Part shown: positions 1 through 11,020 of the stretch, one piece after another
How the letters are laid out: each line of letters starts with the position of its first letter
Position numbering within the stretch: the stretch's first letter is position 1
DNA from: Agroathelia rolfsii
Lineage: Eukaryota > Basidiomycota > Agaricomycetes > Amylocorticiales > Amylocorticiaceae
Assembly: GCA_018343915.1 (NCBI GenBank)
Contig: JABRWF010000002.1
Span: 62,001 to 126,000 of the forward strand
Reading direction: 5' to 3'
DNA: 64,000 bases
Made by a program: the position numbers and the translations under genes
Notes under the pieces: generated by a model
Database searches by the model: none
Told to the model about the DNA's origin: nothing
What the model saw: only the letters and a program-made list of their open reading frames with translations

Positions 1-121
1 AGCTGTTGCGGTTGCGGGGGATGCTTTCGCAGGTATCTTCTGTCCTCTACGTTTAGACATAGAAGCAACAGGGGATATCGTCTGGGTTCTGCCAGAGGAC
101 GTTACGAGTTTGGGAGCTTAA
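1..121 (+). CDS. C-terminal end of an unidentified protein (partial)
   Basis: An open frame enters from the left edge and ends at TAA 119-121. It encodes about 39 residues with a balanced composition, including GDAFAGIFCPLRLDIEA and ending VLPEDVTSLGA. The frame has no in-frame stop, and the acidic and hydrophobic residues alternate as in a folded beta-rich domain, which favours real coding over chance. I do not recognise the family, and the rest of the gene lies outside the window. Confidence 0.4.
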   Translation, partial: AVAVAGDAFAGIFCPLRLDIEATGDIVWVLPEDVTSLGA

Positions 122-807
122 GATGTGTAGAATAGGTTGAGATGGTCTAGCTATACTATAACTCAAGTACGACTTAGTAGTGTCACCAGACTAACGTGTG
201 TTTGAACCAAATGCCAATATGCTTCCGCGATACAATCGTGTATCACGTGTATCGATGTTTCAGACCCATTTCGAAATTGAGATACCCTCTTACATGTAAC
301 ACTCATGTTCCCTAAAACTAACTTGTATCCGATAATCACTTTATAAGATGATTTTCCCAGGGAAACCGGGGATACCAGCAGCACGCAATTGACGTCTTAG
401 GACAATGTTATACTAACACTATACACCCGCACACGAGGGCAAATCCGTGTGATCATGTGGCTCTATCCCATCCCGTATCATTGACTATATGATATAAGAT
501 AAACTGGATCGGAACATTGCTGGACAGTTGAGACGCTACACCAATCTGAACTGTCGATTGTAACTTGGGACATTTTTTCGAGCCCAGCAGCTGTTCTGAC
601 GTAAGAAAAACCACACGTAGCCTTGGAAGATTCAATACAGCCTCGTGAAGTGTCTTACACGGGCGATGAATTTTGTTAGCCATAGGTACATATCGTGCAT
701 AAGTGCAGCATGGCGAGGAAGGGCTGCAGCGAGAGCGCCCGGTGGAAAAATCAATCCAGAATATGGTAAAAGGCAAAATCCGAAAGTGTGTGGATTAGCG
801 GTACAGT
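122..807. other. Convergent intergenic interval
   Basis: This lies between the 3' ends of the edge gene and RPL34. It is AT-rich with short open frames on both strands that lack family motifs or splice-linked continuations. It probably holds two 3' UTRs. I see no gene here. Confidence 0.5.
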
Positions 808-1263
808 CTACTTGCCCCCCTTCTGTTGTGACTTGATAACTCGCTTTACAATCTTAGCCTCCTCAACCAGGAAGGCACGGAGGATCCTGTATGAAATATG
901 AGAAAAAGAAAATCAACCAGCAAGCAATCGGGACACACCGCGACTTTACACAGTCGCCACACCGCGACCCACCGTAAGCCCGACTAACAGTCTTTTGACG
1001 TTTCGAGATAGCGGCATATTGACGCGGGCGAAGGGCAGGGACCTAAGTATAGTAATATGTAAATAGCTATACTTGGAGAATAGTCCTCAAAGGACGAGAC
1101 CGACCCCTGGGAGTGCGATACCGCAGTCACCACATTTAGGAGCCGATGGGAGCTTCTTAAGATGATGATAGACAAGCTTTCCTCCTGGCGTCTTGACAAC
1201 ACGGCGGCGGTTCGACGTAGTGTTGTAGGGCTGTCGTTTACGGAGTGTAACACGTTGGGCCAT
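808..1263 (-). CDS. RPL34: 60S ribosomal protein L34 (eL34)
   Basis: Structural protein of the cytosolic large ribosomal subunit. Exon 1 starts at ATG 1263-1261 and encodes MAQRVTLRKRQPYN, then KTPGGKLVYHHLKK and KCGDCGIALPG. Exon 2 carries the RQYAAISKRQKTVSRAYGG segment and a CGDC pair. Exon 3 encodes ILRAFLVEEAKIVKRVIK and ends GGK before TAG (810-808). The two CxxC pairs are the zinc-ribbon cysteines typical of eL34. The length of about 115 residues matches the family. Both introns use GT-AG borders. The gene is easy to miss because the exons sit in different frames and a long antisense frame overlaps them. Identification is by direct family recognition. Confidence 0.95.
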
Positions 1264-2508
1264 TGCTGTATCTGAAGAGATCGATAGCTTATCATGAGAA
1301 AGCTTGAAAATTGGGTTGAAACAGAATGGGCAAGCAGTCTAGCTTCATCCATCTTCGTATCTCTAGCATCCTCTTAACGTGGTATCAGACCAATCACATC
1401 GCATGATATTGGTGGATATTGGATCAGCGTCCTGGTGTTCGCTAGACTGCTTACCCGCCTAGCAAGAGATGTTGTGCAAACTCACGAGAGGTCAATAAGT
1501 CTTATCTGTGAGCAAATATTCAGAGTTACGATACAATAACGATAGATTTTGAAGCGCACCTTGGGTTCGTTGCCGCCAACAGTGTTGGAGAGGCTGATGT
1601 GGGTGTCACATGTCACTCGAAAATGTCACAACTGCTTAGTATCTATCGGAGTTACAAAATATCCAACCGCGCTACTTCGGTCCATTCTTCCACTGGTATG
1701 CAGTACAGCACCTATGCACTGGTACTCTCTTAGCGTTATGCCCTGTTATGCCTGTCGCTTTATTTCTGTCTCTTATTTAATCTATATAATTTTTGGGACT
1801 TTACTTTTATTAATCTTTGTGTTCCCACACACTGGCTTGTCGCGCCTGCGACTATCCTGCATCTCCCAAATAAAGCCAAGTGCAAATAGGAAGTCCTTTC
1901 AACAAGTCTTAAGAATTGATGAACTTGACTCTTCGCAAGTAGACATTACTTAGATTTGTGCATCAATGTGCTGGCCGGCACAGTCGTGGAATCATTCACA
2001 ACGTTATGATTGATCAATGAGTTCACCCTCTATATGACAGGATGATATCGATCACTCTGGCCCTCATTGATCTGGTGGCTGTGATTATGGATTTATTGAC
2101 GGTCACAAGCGGTAGAATTATTCTTTGATTATGTGGGATACTGCTATTTGCTGACGATATCATACATATACAATTCATACTCATTATAATATATGTAGTA
2201 GTTGTACAAGCCCGTGGGGTTTTCTTCCGGGATGTATAATCTTGAGCTTGAGCGTTGAATATTAGATGGACGGACAATAATAAATGCCAACAACAATACA
2301 TGTGTCCATGGATGTTTATTTGTTGTTGCCCTGTTCATCTGCCAGTGGCTTGAGCCGAAGGCGCTGACTGCTGACTAAGACAGGTTATTGCTTCAGTGGA
2401 GTTGGTGGCAGCTGTGGCACCGCCTCACTCTCCCCCTATTAGTACACCTGCAGGCATCGCAACAGCAAGCCTTTCTACTGCGCGCATCTCAAGCGTTTAC
2501 TGTTAGCC
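1264..2508. other. Intergenic interval upstream of two divergent genes
   Basis: It separates the divergent starts of RPL34 and the four-TM gene. An open frame at about 1549-1953 (plus) lacks an ATG at its start and shows no recognisable motif, so I do not call it. Promoters of both flanking genes must lie here. No tRNA or transposon feature was seen. Confidence 0.45.
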
Positions 2509-3811
2509 ATGAATTATCCTTCGTATAGTCGGCCACCACCTCCTCAAGGTCTTCTTGCTCCTCCGGTTATAGCTGTTGCTTCGATTCTCACGATCTCTCA
2601 CCGGCAGGTGCTCCCAGGTCTTATACCTACGTCAATCGTGTTTATAGGCGGAGCCTTAGACCTGTTGTCATCATGAGTACTTATCACATCTAAACTTCCC
2701 ATACCATAAATTCTCATTTTTACTTTTATTAGCTACTCTACTAGCTACTCTTTGGACGCTGCTATGGGCTGTATGCTTGTTTTCAACTTGTTGGGTATTT
2801 CCAATCTGATTACTTTGTTTGTAGACCAGCCGGTTCAAGTCCATATCGGTTTATAAAACAAGTATGTCTCTTGTATATTATGCATTGTTTCTATCTGACT
2901 TCGACAGATGGCTACGACGAATTAAGCATATTGTCTTTGGTTCTTGGGATTCTGTATATTGTTGCATGCGTTATCGAGTTATTCGGTCTTTTTTCGGCCT
3001 TATCCCAAAGGACGCCCCTTGTGCGCGCTTACGCCTTTCTGAGTGTGCTTAGCGCTTTGTTAGTTGTCGGAAGCAGCTTGATCAACGTTATTATACACTT
3101 TGTCTTCAAGGTCCGCTGCAATCATTTCTACATTTTCAAACGACTAACTACTATCCTGATCAGTCTGATCTCCTGAATTTATGCAAAACTGCAACGACAG
3201 GTGACACAGTGACATTCGTATGTTTAAAAACAACTTTCATTTGATTCAAGCTGTGGCTAAGCACGAGCTGACCTCCTCAGAGTTATGGCCTTTTCGGACC
3301 TACAACCTCCGAAACATTGACGCCAGACCAAGCTCAGACCTGGTGTGATAACGCATACTCTCATGATTCATGGGCCGATATTGTAGCACTTCTGATTGAA
3401 ATATGTGCGTACTACGAGTCCTTTACTTGTATTGGCAGGTTCTGATACCTCGGCGGCGCAGTCCTTGGTTTCGTTTTTACCACTGTTGCATTTGGGTTTT
3501 ATCGACAGATTATTGACCCAACGTCTCCTGTCAACTCGTCCCGTGTACCCGCCAACCTTGACATCCATCCTGAGCACTATGAGCCTTATAACCCATACAA
3601 TCCAGCCTATGTACCGCCGATCGGGGAAGCAGTACCACAGTATGCACCTCCCGAAGGTCATCCTCCGGAACACGGCAAACCTCCTGCTTATGGATACACT
3701 GGAAAAGATGAAGCCTTTGATCCCACTGAGTTCCGGGCTGACAAGAAAGATGACCCTTTCGCCGACTTCGAAGAGTCTCCTGAGAGGAATGATGATCGTA
3801 ACCACGATTGA
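2509..3811 (+). CDS. Four-TM membrane protein with proline/tyrosine-rich C-tail
   Basis: Predicted integral membrane protein of unknown function. Reading across about seven small GT-AG introns gives one continuous frame. The N-terminus is MNYPSYSRPPPPQGAP, followed by a basic segment (RVYRRSLRP). TM1 is around LLATLWTLLWAVCLF, TM2 around LSLVLGILYIVACVIELF, TM3 around FLSVLSALLVVGSSLINVII and TM4 around FLGFVFTTVAFGFY. A polar loop with TLTPDQAQTWCDNAYSHDSW precedes TM4. The cytosolic-type tail is rich in Pro and Tyr (NPYNPAY, PPAYGY) and acidic near the end. The tail style resembles conserved but unnamed basidiomycete membrane proteins. The start was chosen because it is the only ATG giving the proline-rich N-terminus in frame. 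Individual splice borders are by-eye calls. Confidence 0.75.
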
Positions 3812-4247
3812 GCGGCGCGGGCGTTGGATTGAATTAACAGTGTAGTTTTCAATTTACCACCATCAATTGCATAGGCATGTGAATAGCTATTAGCGAGATC
3901 TGTATGTACGAATACCTCATTCATTTGTCTCATCCGATCACCGTATTTGATGCAAATTTGATGGGCCACACCCCATCGCTTAGACTCGGAAGGAATACTG
4001 CCATAAGTCATTCTTAGTCATATCCAACCACATAAGGCCTCTGTTCTTACGAGTCAGAGACGAATGCCACATAGATTCGAAAACATCGCATTACGAAAGC
4101 CTGATAGATAGCGACAGACTGTGCAGTAAGTCGAATAATTTCGAGAATAAACGAGGGTATAGTTATACAAAGTGCGTGACTAGAAGAACAACAGGAACAT
4201 TATAGAAAGGATAAAATCAAGTCCGAGCAAAGTTGAGCTCAAAGGAC
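3812..4247. other. Convergent intergenic interval
   Basis: It lies between the 3' ends of the four-TM gene and the CFEM gene. The sequence is AT-rich, and the only open frame antisense to the upstream gene has no supporting motif. Probably two 3' UTRs. Confidence 0.5.
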
Positions 4248-4913
4248 TTAAAGCATGGCAACTGCTGCTCCTAAGGCGACAGCGACCACACCAACAGCTA
4301 CGTCTGCATGGTTGCTAGAAGCACCACTTTTTGAACTACCATAATTGTTAGATATTAAGATGTGGAAACATGGGAAGCGGTACTCACGTTGGGGAAGAAG
4401 ATGCTGCAGATGCGGTACTAGCGCTGGTTGTCGACGCTGATGCCCCGGTAGACGAGGCCGAAGAGCCTGAAGCAGTTGCAGAAGCTGTCAACGATGTCAA
4501 GGTGACGCCCTGAGATTTGTATACATGGCAATGAGCACGGGAAGTTTGACATGACTGGAAGTTGGAGAAGAAACATACCACAGCTGCACATAATGACTGG
4601 GCGAATTGTTCCGCCGTTGCAAGGTCACTGCCGGAGCAGGAGGATTGGATACAGGCGGTGGAAGTGTTGATAAACTGAGAACTGTGACACAGGCAGTTGT
4701 CATCTGTTGACGAACAGCCGAAGTAGTTGACATTGTTGCCGAGAAGACAGTTCGTAGCACAGGCTGGGTGACAAACCCCGTAAATGACAGCTTCCTGATC
4801 AAAACAGTGCTGTGGGACGTACAGGGAATTTGACGGGGCAATAGACGGTGCGCAGTAGCGGCCGCAACGGTTGTTGCAGTAGAAAGAGCAGCAAGGATGA
4901 GGCAGAAGCGCAT
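4248..4913 (-). CDS. CFEM-domain, GPI-anchored cell surface protein
   Basis: Secreted surface protein of the fungal CFEM family, whose members bind haem or act at the cell surface. The ATG at 4913-4911 opens a signal peptide (MRFCLILAALSTATTVAAA). After an intron the CFEM domain follows and contains eight cysteines in the family spacing: SCATNC, FGC, DDNCLCH, TACIQSSC and SLC. A Ser/Thr/Ala-rich low-complexity stalk follows, then a last exon with a hydrophobic tail (VAVGVVAVALGAAVAML) fitting a GPI-attachment signal. TAA is 4250-4248. Three introns are needed, and the one before the CFEM core (GTACGT...CACCCAG) restores the canonical IPSCAxxC start. The aspartate used for haem binding in some CFEM proteins may be the D of SSTDDNC, but this is inference. 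Confidence 0.88.
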
Positions 4914-4923
4914 TGCGAATATG

Positions 4924-4944
4924 TATATATATATATATATATAT
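4924..4944. repeat. (TA)n microsatellite
   Basis: About ten uninterrupted TA units lie just upstream of the CFEM gene's ATG, within its likely 5' UTR. Confidence 0.9.
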
Positions 4945-5058
4945 CTATAACTTTGCGAAGTTAACGACAGACAAGTGAGAGGCTCTGAAGGAAAGAAGGA
5001 AGGCGAAGACGAAGAATTGGGAGACAACACTGGAAATTAGCGCTACGGGATAGCCCAG

Positions 5059-5066
5059 TATTTATA
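5059..5066 (-). promoter_or_regulatory. TATA box of the CFEM gene
   Basis: Minus-strand TATAAATA lies about 146 bp upstream of the CFEM start codon. This is a usual distance for a regulated fungal surface gene with a short leader. Confidence 0.5.
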
Positions 5067-5310
5067 CCGTTCGGAGAGATGAGAGAAGAACGGGGGTCGA
5101 GTATGCTGGGGCCTGGCCTTCGTTCATTGTTCTCTATCCGTCAGCTCCCTTTCACAGGTTCGGTTGATAGACCCATACATGTGGTTCATGTGATGATTCA
5201 GGGAATTCAGCATCATGGATCAGCTTCTGCGTGTTCTTGTTGTAACCAAATTTGGTCTTGTTTTGTCGACCGCTCTTGCTCCTCAAACGAGTTACTATTT
5301 TCAGTAACAA

Positions 5311-5317
5311 TCACGTG
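5311..5317. promoter_or_regulatory. TCACGTG E-box-like site upstream of RPL31
   Basis: TCACGTG sits about 135 bp before the RPL31 ATG. CACGTG is the core bound by fungal bHLH factors such as Cbf1 and Pho4. Functional use here is inference. Confidence 0.35.
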
Positions 5318-5449
5318 GATAACTCCTGCCACACTTAGCCACTGATTTGTATCTCCGCTTTAACCTTATTCTGACCGCTGGCAAGGCGCTCTCTGCGCCG
5401 TCGCCGTCGCCGACGATATCGAGACAGCCCCCGCCCCGCAAGAATCGCC

Positions 5450-6072
5450 ATGGTGCGCATATGACCATGACCCCGCTGTTTGAGCAGCTTACTTATACTC
5501 GATTTACAGGCCCCCACTAACAAAAAGGTATCATTCATCAGATGTAGCCGTGTCTAGTCTATCGCTTTCTCACTTAGATTTTTTTCTCTCTTGATCTCTA
5601 GTCCGGTGGTAAGACACGCTCAGCCCTCCAGGATGTTGTCACCCGTGAATATACGATCCATCTGCACAAGTATGTGCATGGCCGGTCATTCAAGAAGCGC
5701 GCCCCATGGGCTGTCAAATCTGTTGTAGCGTTTGCTCAAAAGCAAATGGGCACTTCAGACGTCCGTATTGACCCCAAGCTCAATCAGCAACTCTGGTCGC
5801 AAGGTGTCAAGACAGTTCCTCACAGAATTCGCGTCAAGCTCGAGCGTTAGTAACATCAATTCCGGTCGTCGAATAATACGTTGATCAGTAATATCAATTC
5901 GCATACAGGAAAGCGCAATGATGAAGAAAACGCCAAAGAAAAGCTGTACACATATGCCAGCTTTGTACCCGTCGCATCCTTCAAGGTTTTTCCTCATCTC
6001 CTCAATCATATTGCATTCACTCAACAATTATGTTTACAGGGTCTGCAAACAGTCGTCGTCGACGCAGAGTGA
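5450..6072 (+). CDS. RPL31: 60S ribosomal protein L31 (eL31)
   Basis: Structural protein of the cytosolic large ribosomal subunit near the exit tunnel. The exons sum to 375 nt (124 residues): 5450-5452, 5510-5527, 5602-5845, 5909-5985 and 6040-6072. Exon 1 is only the ATG, and exon 2 encodes six residues (APTNKK). The core contains [43 protein letters not shown] and the terminal [10 protein letters not shown], all diagnostic of eL31. The length matches the family. The ATG was chosen because only this splice joins an initiator to the basic N-terminus. Without recognising the 3-nt exon the protein would look as if it lacked a start. Confidence 0.95.
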
Positions 6073-6767
6073 AAACTTAGTCCCCCCTGTATCGTACATG
6101 TTTTTGTTGTCTGCATGCCTCGCTTCTCATCCATTGACGTATGCATATCACACGTCATCCCATTTTTACCATATGTTGGGCCATGCATTCTTCGCTCTCA
6201 TTTCTCTTCATACCTCATGACTATGTATGTTTCACTTGCACAATCACAATCCGACCTTCTGCATGTCGCCCTCGCTTATGATGCTTCATCCCGACATGAT
6301 CCACCCGTATTATTCAGTATCTAAAGTCAACGATGGATGTGTTCTCAATGGAAGGATTATAGCAGGTAGCCACGTGCATTGTAAGAAGATGATAATAAAA
6401 ATCTATGTACAGCAGCAGACCTTTTACAATTTGGTCATTTGAAAATGATGGTGCATGTGCAAATTGAACGTAAATATTGAACACTCATCGATGCTCATCA
6501 ATTGTATTGCAGCCGTTTACTTGAGTCTCTGGTGTACGATAGTGAGCTTAGCTTGATCTCAGCCATGTCAATTCCGTTAATTGTCGATGTCCTACTAACA
6601 ATAATTTTTGAAGTGCAACCCAGTTATACTTTACCCGGTACGAGGTGTTTTTCGGACAGTTGCGTTTACTACTGCAACATTTTATTTAGGTATATGTTAT
6701 AGAATACGGTGGTTGGAAGGGCCTTTATATAAAACCATAATAATACTTACCTGAGTTGAGCTGACAT
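6073..6767. other. Intergenic interval, RPL31 3' region
   Basis: AT-rich sequence with only short open frames and no recognisable motif. It lies between the eL31 stop and a tRNA gene. I see no gene here. Confidence 0.5.
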
Positions 6768-6849
6768 GGGCACTTAACTCAGTGGTAGAGTGCTTGCTTC
6801 GCATTACGTTGTGTGCATGAAGTCGGGGGTTCAATTCCCCTAGTGTCCA
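6768..6849 (+). tRNA. tRNA-Ala (anticodon CGC) with a short intron
   Basis: The sequence folds as a tRNA. The acceptor GGGCACT pairs with AGTGTCC and includes the G3-U70 wobble pair that is the alanine identity element. The D stem is ACTC/GAGT. The anticodon loop reads TTCGCA(T) with anticodon CGC, and the T arm GGGGG-TTCAATT-CCCCT carries the B box. The discriminator is A73. Standard length requires a 10-nt intron after position 37, the normal eukaryotic site. The anticodon stem then has one T28-T42 mismatch. A TTTT terminator for RNA polymerase III follows directly. Confidence 0.85.
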
Positions 6850-6889
6850 TTTTGTTTCACAGGCGTTCGAATTCTTACAATAGCTCATC

Positions 6890-6890
<1 letters not shown>

Positions 6891-6933
<43 letters not shown>
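6891..6933. repeat. (TTA)n microsatellite
   Basis: About 14 tandem TTA units lie downstream of the tRNA-Ala gene. The open frame through it on the other strand would encode an isoleucine run and is an artefact of the repeat. Confidence 0.95.
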
Positions 6934-6934
<1 letters not shown>

Positions 6935-7153
6935 TCCACCTTTCCCCAAAATCGAGTGAGTTACCACAAGAATATATTTCTTGAGCAAAGTACAAGGAGC
7001 GCTACAATCATGTGCAATTTACTGCTACAGAAACTTCGAAATCTATTCAAACCTCTTCCAAGCATGTTTTTCATACTCGACGATCTTATGTCGACGTTTC
7101 TTGGGTCTAAATCAAATTGATCAGCACTGGTGGTAATAGGCAAGAAAATAGAG

Positions 7154-8553
7154 TTAGACTGACAGCACCGGAACGCGAGGCTCAAGAACACCGCGTTGCT
7201 GCATAGACACGAAGCGATCCTTGAAGAGGTTCCCTTCAGGCTGACAAAGCCATATTAGCACAAGTGACATGGCATGGTGTTGAGCATTTACTTTTAATTG
7301 TCTTAAGCTCTCACTAAGCTCCTCACCCAGCTGAACGTCGATCGCCGTTTCGGGTATTCGATGTTTGCCAATCTTTGTACCAGCTAGGTCAGCAGCAATT
7401 TTACAATCCTGGCTCGGAGTCGAGCCTTTGGGAGGGACTTTGTGGAGGGACTTGAGCGTGACTGGATTGATGGATGAAAGAAGATGTCTTCTGGCCGCTT
7501 TGAGGGCGGCCGCGCGTTTCTAAAGACATCGTGAGACACAAGGAGAGCCAGGATAGATATTATCCTACCTCTTCTTTAATCCTTTGGGCCTTCTTCTTCT
7601 CCTTTTTTGTTTTCCTTGCCGGTGTTTTCCTAACAACGATTTCCGTTTCTTCTTGAGCTAATTCTGGATCTTCACCATGTCCATCCGAAGGTGTATCAAG
7701 AATCATTCCTTCAATACCACTCCTTTCTCTCTCAGCAAGGGCTATTCTCTCTTTCACTTCGTTTAGCTTCAATTCTTCTGCTACCTTCTTCTCCTCCACA
7801 GCGTGGGCTTTTAGGATTAATTCTTGGTGCGCCGTATCTGGGGGGTTGTATGATGTTCCCAAGTGGGGAGGCACAATGGCTGGTGTCAAAGTCAGGGGCT
7901 TCTTGGTAATCTTAAAGAGGAGACCATAGTAAAAATCCAAAAGAGATGTATGAGGTAGAGGAAAATATACGCACCTTGCTTTTTATCGCCTGTCCCCCTT
8001 CCCAGGGATTGTACTGACCACCAGTCCTAACAGTTTCACTGAGGTCAATTCGGGAGCTTTCAGCATCAGGATCTGAAGGATCGAGGTATGAATTGAGGGG
8101 GCCTTTAACGAGCCGCCTGCTGGTCTTAAGCATTCGCATTCGCTCTGCCCTGCTCGTATTTCCTAGCGCTACCAGCTGCCTCTCGCGTTTTTCGTGGGCC
8201 GATTCGATAGAAGCTGTTCTCGAGAAGACGGCAGGCACGGCAGACCGCTGAGCGAGAATTTTTGAAGCTGTGAGGAGAGGACGACGACCATGCTTCTGAG
8301 CAATAGCATTGCGGATTTTTGTATCGCCCCCAGCGTCGAGCGAGAAGAGATCGTCGTCTGGACGATCCCGAAGGGCGCTGCCCACAACACGTTCCTCCTG
8401 TCTGCGATCTTCAAGGCCCTCCTCGACATCATCGAGGTCAATATTTTTGCGCCATGCACGTTTCCCTCTTCTACTATTCTGCAATCTTTGGGAGGGTGCA
8501 CCAACGGATGAGGTTGAAGCTTTTTTAGCGGCCAGCTTCTGAGAAGGGGACAT
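7154..8553 (-). CDS. NOP53: Ribosome biogenesis protein NOP53 (GLTSCR2/PICT1 family)
   Basis: Nucleolar 60S assembly factor that, in yeast, recruits the exosome cofactor Mtr4 for 5.8S rRNA 3' maturation. Exon 1 runs from ATG 8553 and encodes the family signature RRGKRAWRKNIDLDDVEEGLE. The middle contains ITKKPLTLTPAIVPPHLGTSYNP, a known NOP53 motif, then a long Lys/Glu-rich helix. The exons joined at 7.97 kb (GTGCGT...TTTAAG), 7.5 kb and 7.2 kb give KRAAALKAARRHLLSSINPV, then LGEELSESLRQLKPEGNLFKDRF, the conserved C-terminal block, ending VPVLSV before TAA 7156-7154. I did not single out a basic Mtr4-docking (AIM-like) motif. Three GT-AG introns are needed. Its promoter side carries a 29-nt A tract. 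Confidence 0.93.
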
Positions 8554-8682
8554 GGCAGAGATTGGTCATAGAATAAATTCTCGGAACCAAATCCATCAAC
8601 ACAGGTCGAGATTACTAGTGCAGAAAGAAGCCACTCCTGGCGGATTCAACTTGAGCGAACTTCCAAACTACATTAACATTTC

Positions 8683-8711
<29 letters not shown>
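8683..8711. repeat. Poly(dA:dT) tract upstream of NOP53
   Basis: An uninterrupted run of 29 A residues lies about 130 bp upstream of the NOP53 ATG, so it is a T tract on the coding strand. Such tracts exclude nucleosomes in fungal promoters. A retroposed poly(A) tail is an alternative, but no target-site duplication is evident. Confidence 0.7.
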
Positions 8712-8713
<2 letters not shown>

Positions 8714-8798
8714 AGAGAAAAGATGTGCAGTGATGATTACAAATCGCGAGAATAATAAGGCCTAGTGAGGCCTAGTACTAGTACAGAAAATAGCCTTA

Positions 8799-10738
8799 TT
8801 ATGCTTCCGCCAGACCCTCCTGTGTCTCAACAAGGGTCCTGCGGGCGTCTTCCTGGACGGAGCGGTGCGGCTTGAGAATAACATCGGCTTGCTGCCTAAT
8901 TCTTCCTTGAGTATGACTTGGATATATGATGGAGAGGAAAGTCCTACAATTTCATGCGGAGTAGAAGCTTCTGATTTGTATTTCTCATTTCTTGGCCAGC
9001 CCTTACAATTCGCGCAAACAAATCGGCCCTGTGGTCCGAGATAGTCGCTTTGAGCACCTAGAGAGACAGAATGAGCTATTATTGCAGCGGTAGTATATGT
9101 AAATAAAATAAAGCACCCACCATGTTTTTCTTGTCGATCCGACCTTCAATTTCTCCCTTCTGTATGAGAGCGACGACATGCTTTTCTAACTCGGAAACAT
9201 CCCAACCGAACGCTTCGCTCATGCGACTCATCGATATGGTAGCGAATGGTTGGAAGTAGAGTACAAGAGCCCGGCTGCGCACAAGATTTTTTAGCTCTTG
9301 AACGTGAGGAAAGAGATGAATGTCAAGATAATGTCTTGTCTGTTAGGGGTTCAGTTCTTCCTCGGATATGGATGGTATTTTTTTTTTGGTGTATACGAAC
9401 CGAATATTTCTCTAGAATTTCGAGTGTCGTCTTGAATCTGCTTGCCATATAGCTTTCAATTAGCTCTCTCACGTATGGCTCTTGCTCGATGTACATGGTA
9501 AATGTAGAGTTCTCAAGCACCTCGGTCTTGATTGCCTGACGCCTTAAGCTCGCCAACGCACAGAGACTACCATAGATGGCAATGTCGGCTTGAGAGACAA
9601 TCTATGAGCCAAGAGATACTGTTACCATGTACGGGAATTAGATATAGGAGGATACGATGCTTACCTTTCCAACCCAATCTCCGAGTCTTTGAGTACTACC
9701 GATCTTCAAAAAAAGTTGTGAAGCCTTGTGGTAGTTTTGCTGATTGAGAAGGGCCAATGCGGAGGCGTAGTCCAGCTTAGACTGGACTTTATCTCTTTCA
9801 TCTGCTCGTGAGGTTTGCTGAGTAACCGAGCTGACCTGAGCTGATGTGCCAGTGGTAGATGGAGCTTTCCCAATGACTGAAGCAGTTTGTTTGGCATCAC
9901 GAGCACGTTCTTTGACACCAGAGCTGGTGGATGCATCGAGAGCAGCTTCTGCTTTGTACACGTAAGTTGATATATGAGCGTAGTTCTTATATTCAATAAG
10001 AAGCTGTAGCAGTATGATAAGTATCCTCCTACAACAATAAATCAAGTAGACAATCGTACCTCTAGAACAGATAGACACATATCCAGCACATGCTGGCTTG
10101 TTGTGCAAAACTCGCGAGACTTGCTGTAATGCTTGAGCGCGTTGGCGTAATCGCCAGTTGATCTGAAAAAGTCACCAAGATCTCCATGTCCTAACTAGTC
10201 CTGCATAAGCAGATTGACTGAGAATTCAACTCGAAGAATCGGACGTACGCGAATGCTTTCTTTTATCATTGTATTCGTGTAGTTCTTGAGCTCACTTTCG
10301 AGCCTGGAGCGATCCTCTTTATTTTTCTTAGTGGTTTGGTCGAGCCATTTAGGATCTAGGGGAGCGACTTCAGTGGAAGGGGGGAGGCCCGTATCAGGCT
10401 GGACCGAGTCATATGCGGCCACTGTTGTATGATACAGATTAACGTCCCGTAATTGATAAATATGCTTAGTGGCGAGACGAAGGGCATGTGGGGCCAGGGA
10501 TGGACATGTATGGATAATATGCACAAGTCGATCGACAACGGTGCGCCCTATATATTCTTGAATTTAGAGAAGAGATCTTATAGCACATGGATGCGGATGC
10601 TGTAGGCTATTCACCCGAATAATTAGAGATATAAGTCTCGAGATCAAAAGGATGTGCGTCGTCAATTGTGACCCTGGTGGGTTTCGATGACGAAGACGGG
10701 GTGGGCTGATAAGCGTTCTCAGTGGATTCAACTTCCAT
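8799..10738 (-). CDS. CSN1: COP9 signalosome complex subunit 1 (PCI domain)
   Basis: Scaffold subunit of the COP9 signalosome, which removes Nedd8 from cullins. The ATG at 10738 gives [16 protein letters not shown], then the family N-terminus [14 protein letters not shown]. The helical repeat region includes [20 protein letters not shown], and the PCI domain includes [19 protein letters not shown]. The winged-helix part holds [20 protein letters not shown] and [13 protein letters not shown]. The C-terminal helix ([10 protein letters not shown]) joins across a short intron to a tail ending TQEGLAEA. The stop is 8801-8799. About seven introns are required, all GT-AG. The length of roughly 460 residues fits fungal CSN1. 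Rpn7 of the proteasome lid is the closest alternative, but the N-terminal signature and the WH motif fit CSN1 better. Confidence 0.9.
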
Positions 10739-11020
10739 ATCTTACTGTAGATAAGTTTTAGAACGCATTGTTTATTTAAACCAACTGATAGACTGGCCTG
10801 GATGATCGTTGCAGTAGCTATTATGGCTCAAGCTGGTCTGATTGTCGCAGAATGAGTGGGCGGAAGTAACACATACATACATACATATTATAGTAATATA
10901 ACATGACAAATAACATTAGGACAACAAATAACCAGCAACACTTTTTCAGATCAGGTAAATAAATAAATAAATAAAATCAACAATCGGAAAATCAACAAGT
11001 CGACTCTCCCTTAGATCACA

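Larger units (their letters stand above)
4914..5449. other. Divergent promoter interval, CFEM gene / RPL31
   Basis: Start codons of the CFEM gene (minus) and RPL31 (plus) face away from each other across this interval. It holds a TA repeat, a TATA box for the minus gene and a TCACGTG site nearer RPL31. Small open frames here have no family support. Confidence 0.6.

Noticed and set aside
984..1352. Long minus-strand open frame over RPL34
   Set aside because: It is an out-of-frame reading of eL34 exon 1 and the intron. The correct frames give a complete eL34.
1549..1953. Plus-strand open frame with a hydrophobic stretch
   Set aside because: It begins at a TTG, not an ATG. It has no motif, no splice partner and no promoter evidence.
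6697..6939. Open frame with an isoleucine run
   Set aside because: It is produced by the TTA microsatellite and runs through the tRNA-Ala gene.
8683..8711. A tract as the tail of a retroposed element
   Set aside because: No target-site duplication or adjacent retroelement sequence. Its position before NOP53 fits a promoter poly(dA:dT) tract.
8799..10738. Proteasome lid subunit Rpn7 in place of CSN1
   Set aside because: The N-terminal [14 protein letters not shown] block and the winged-helix sequence fit CSN1 better.
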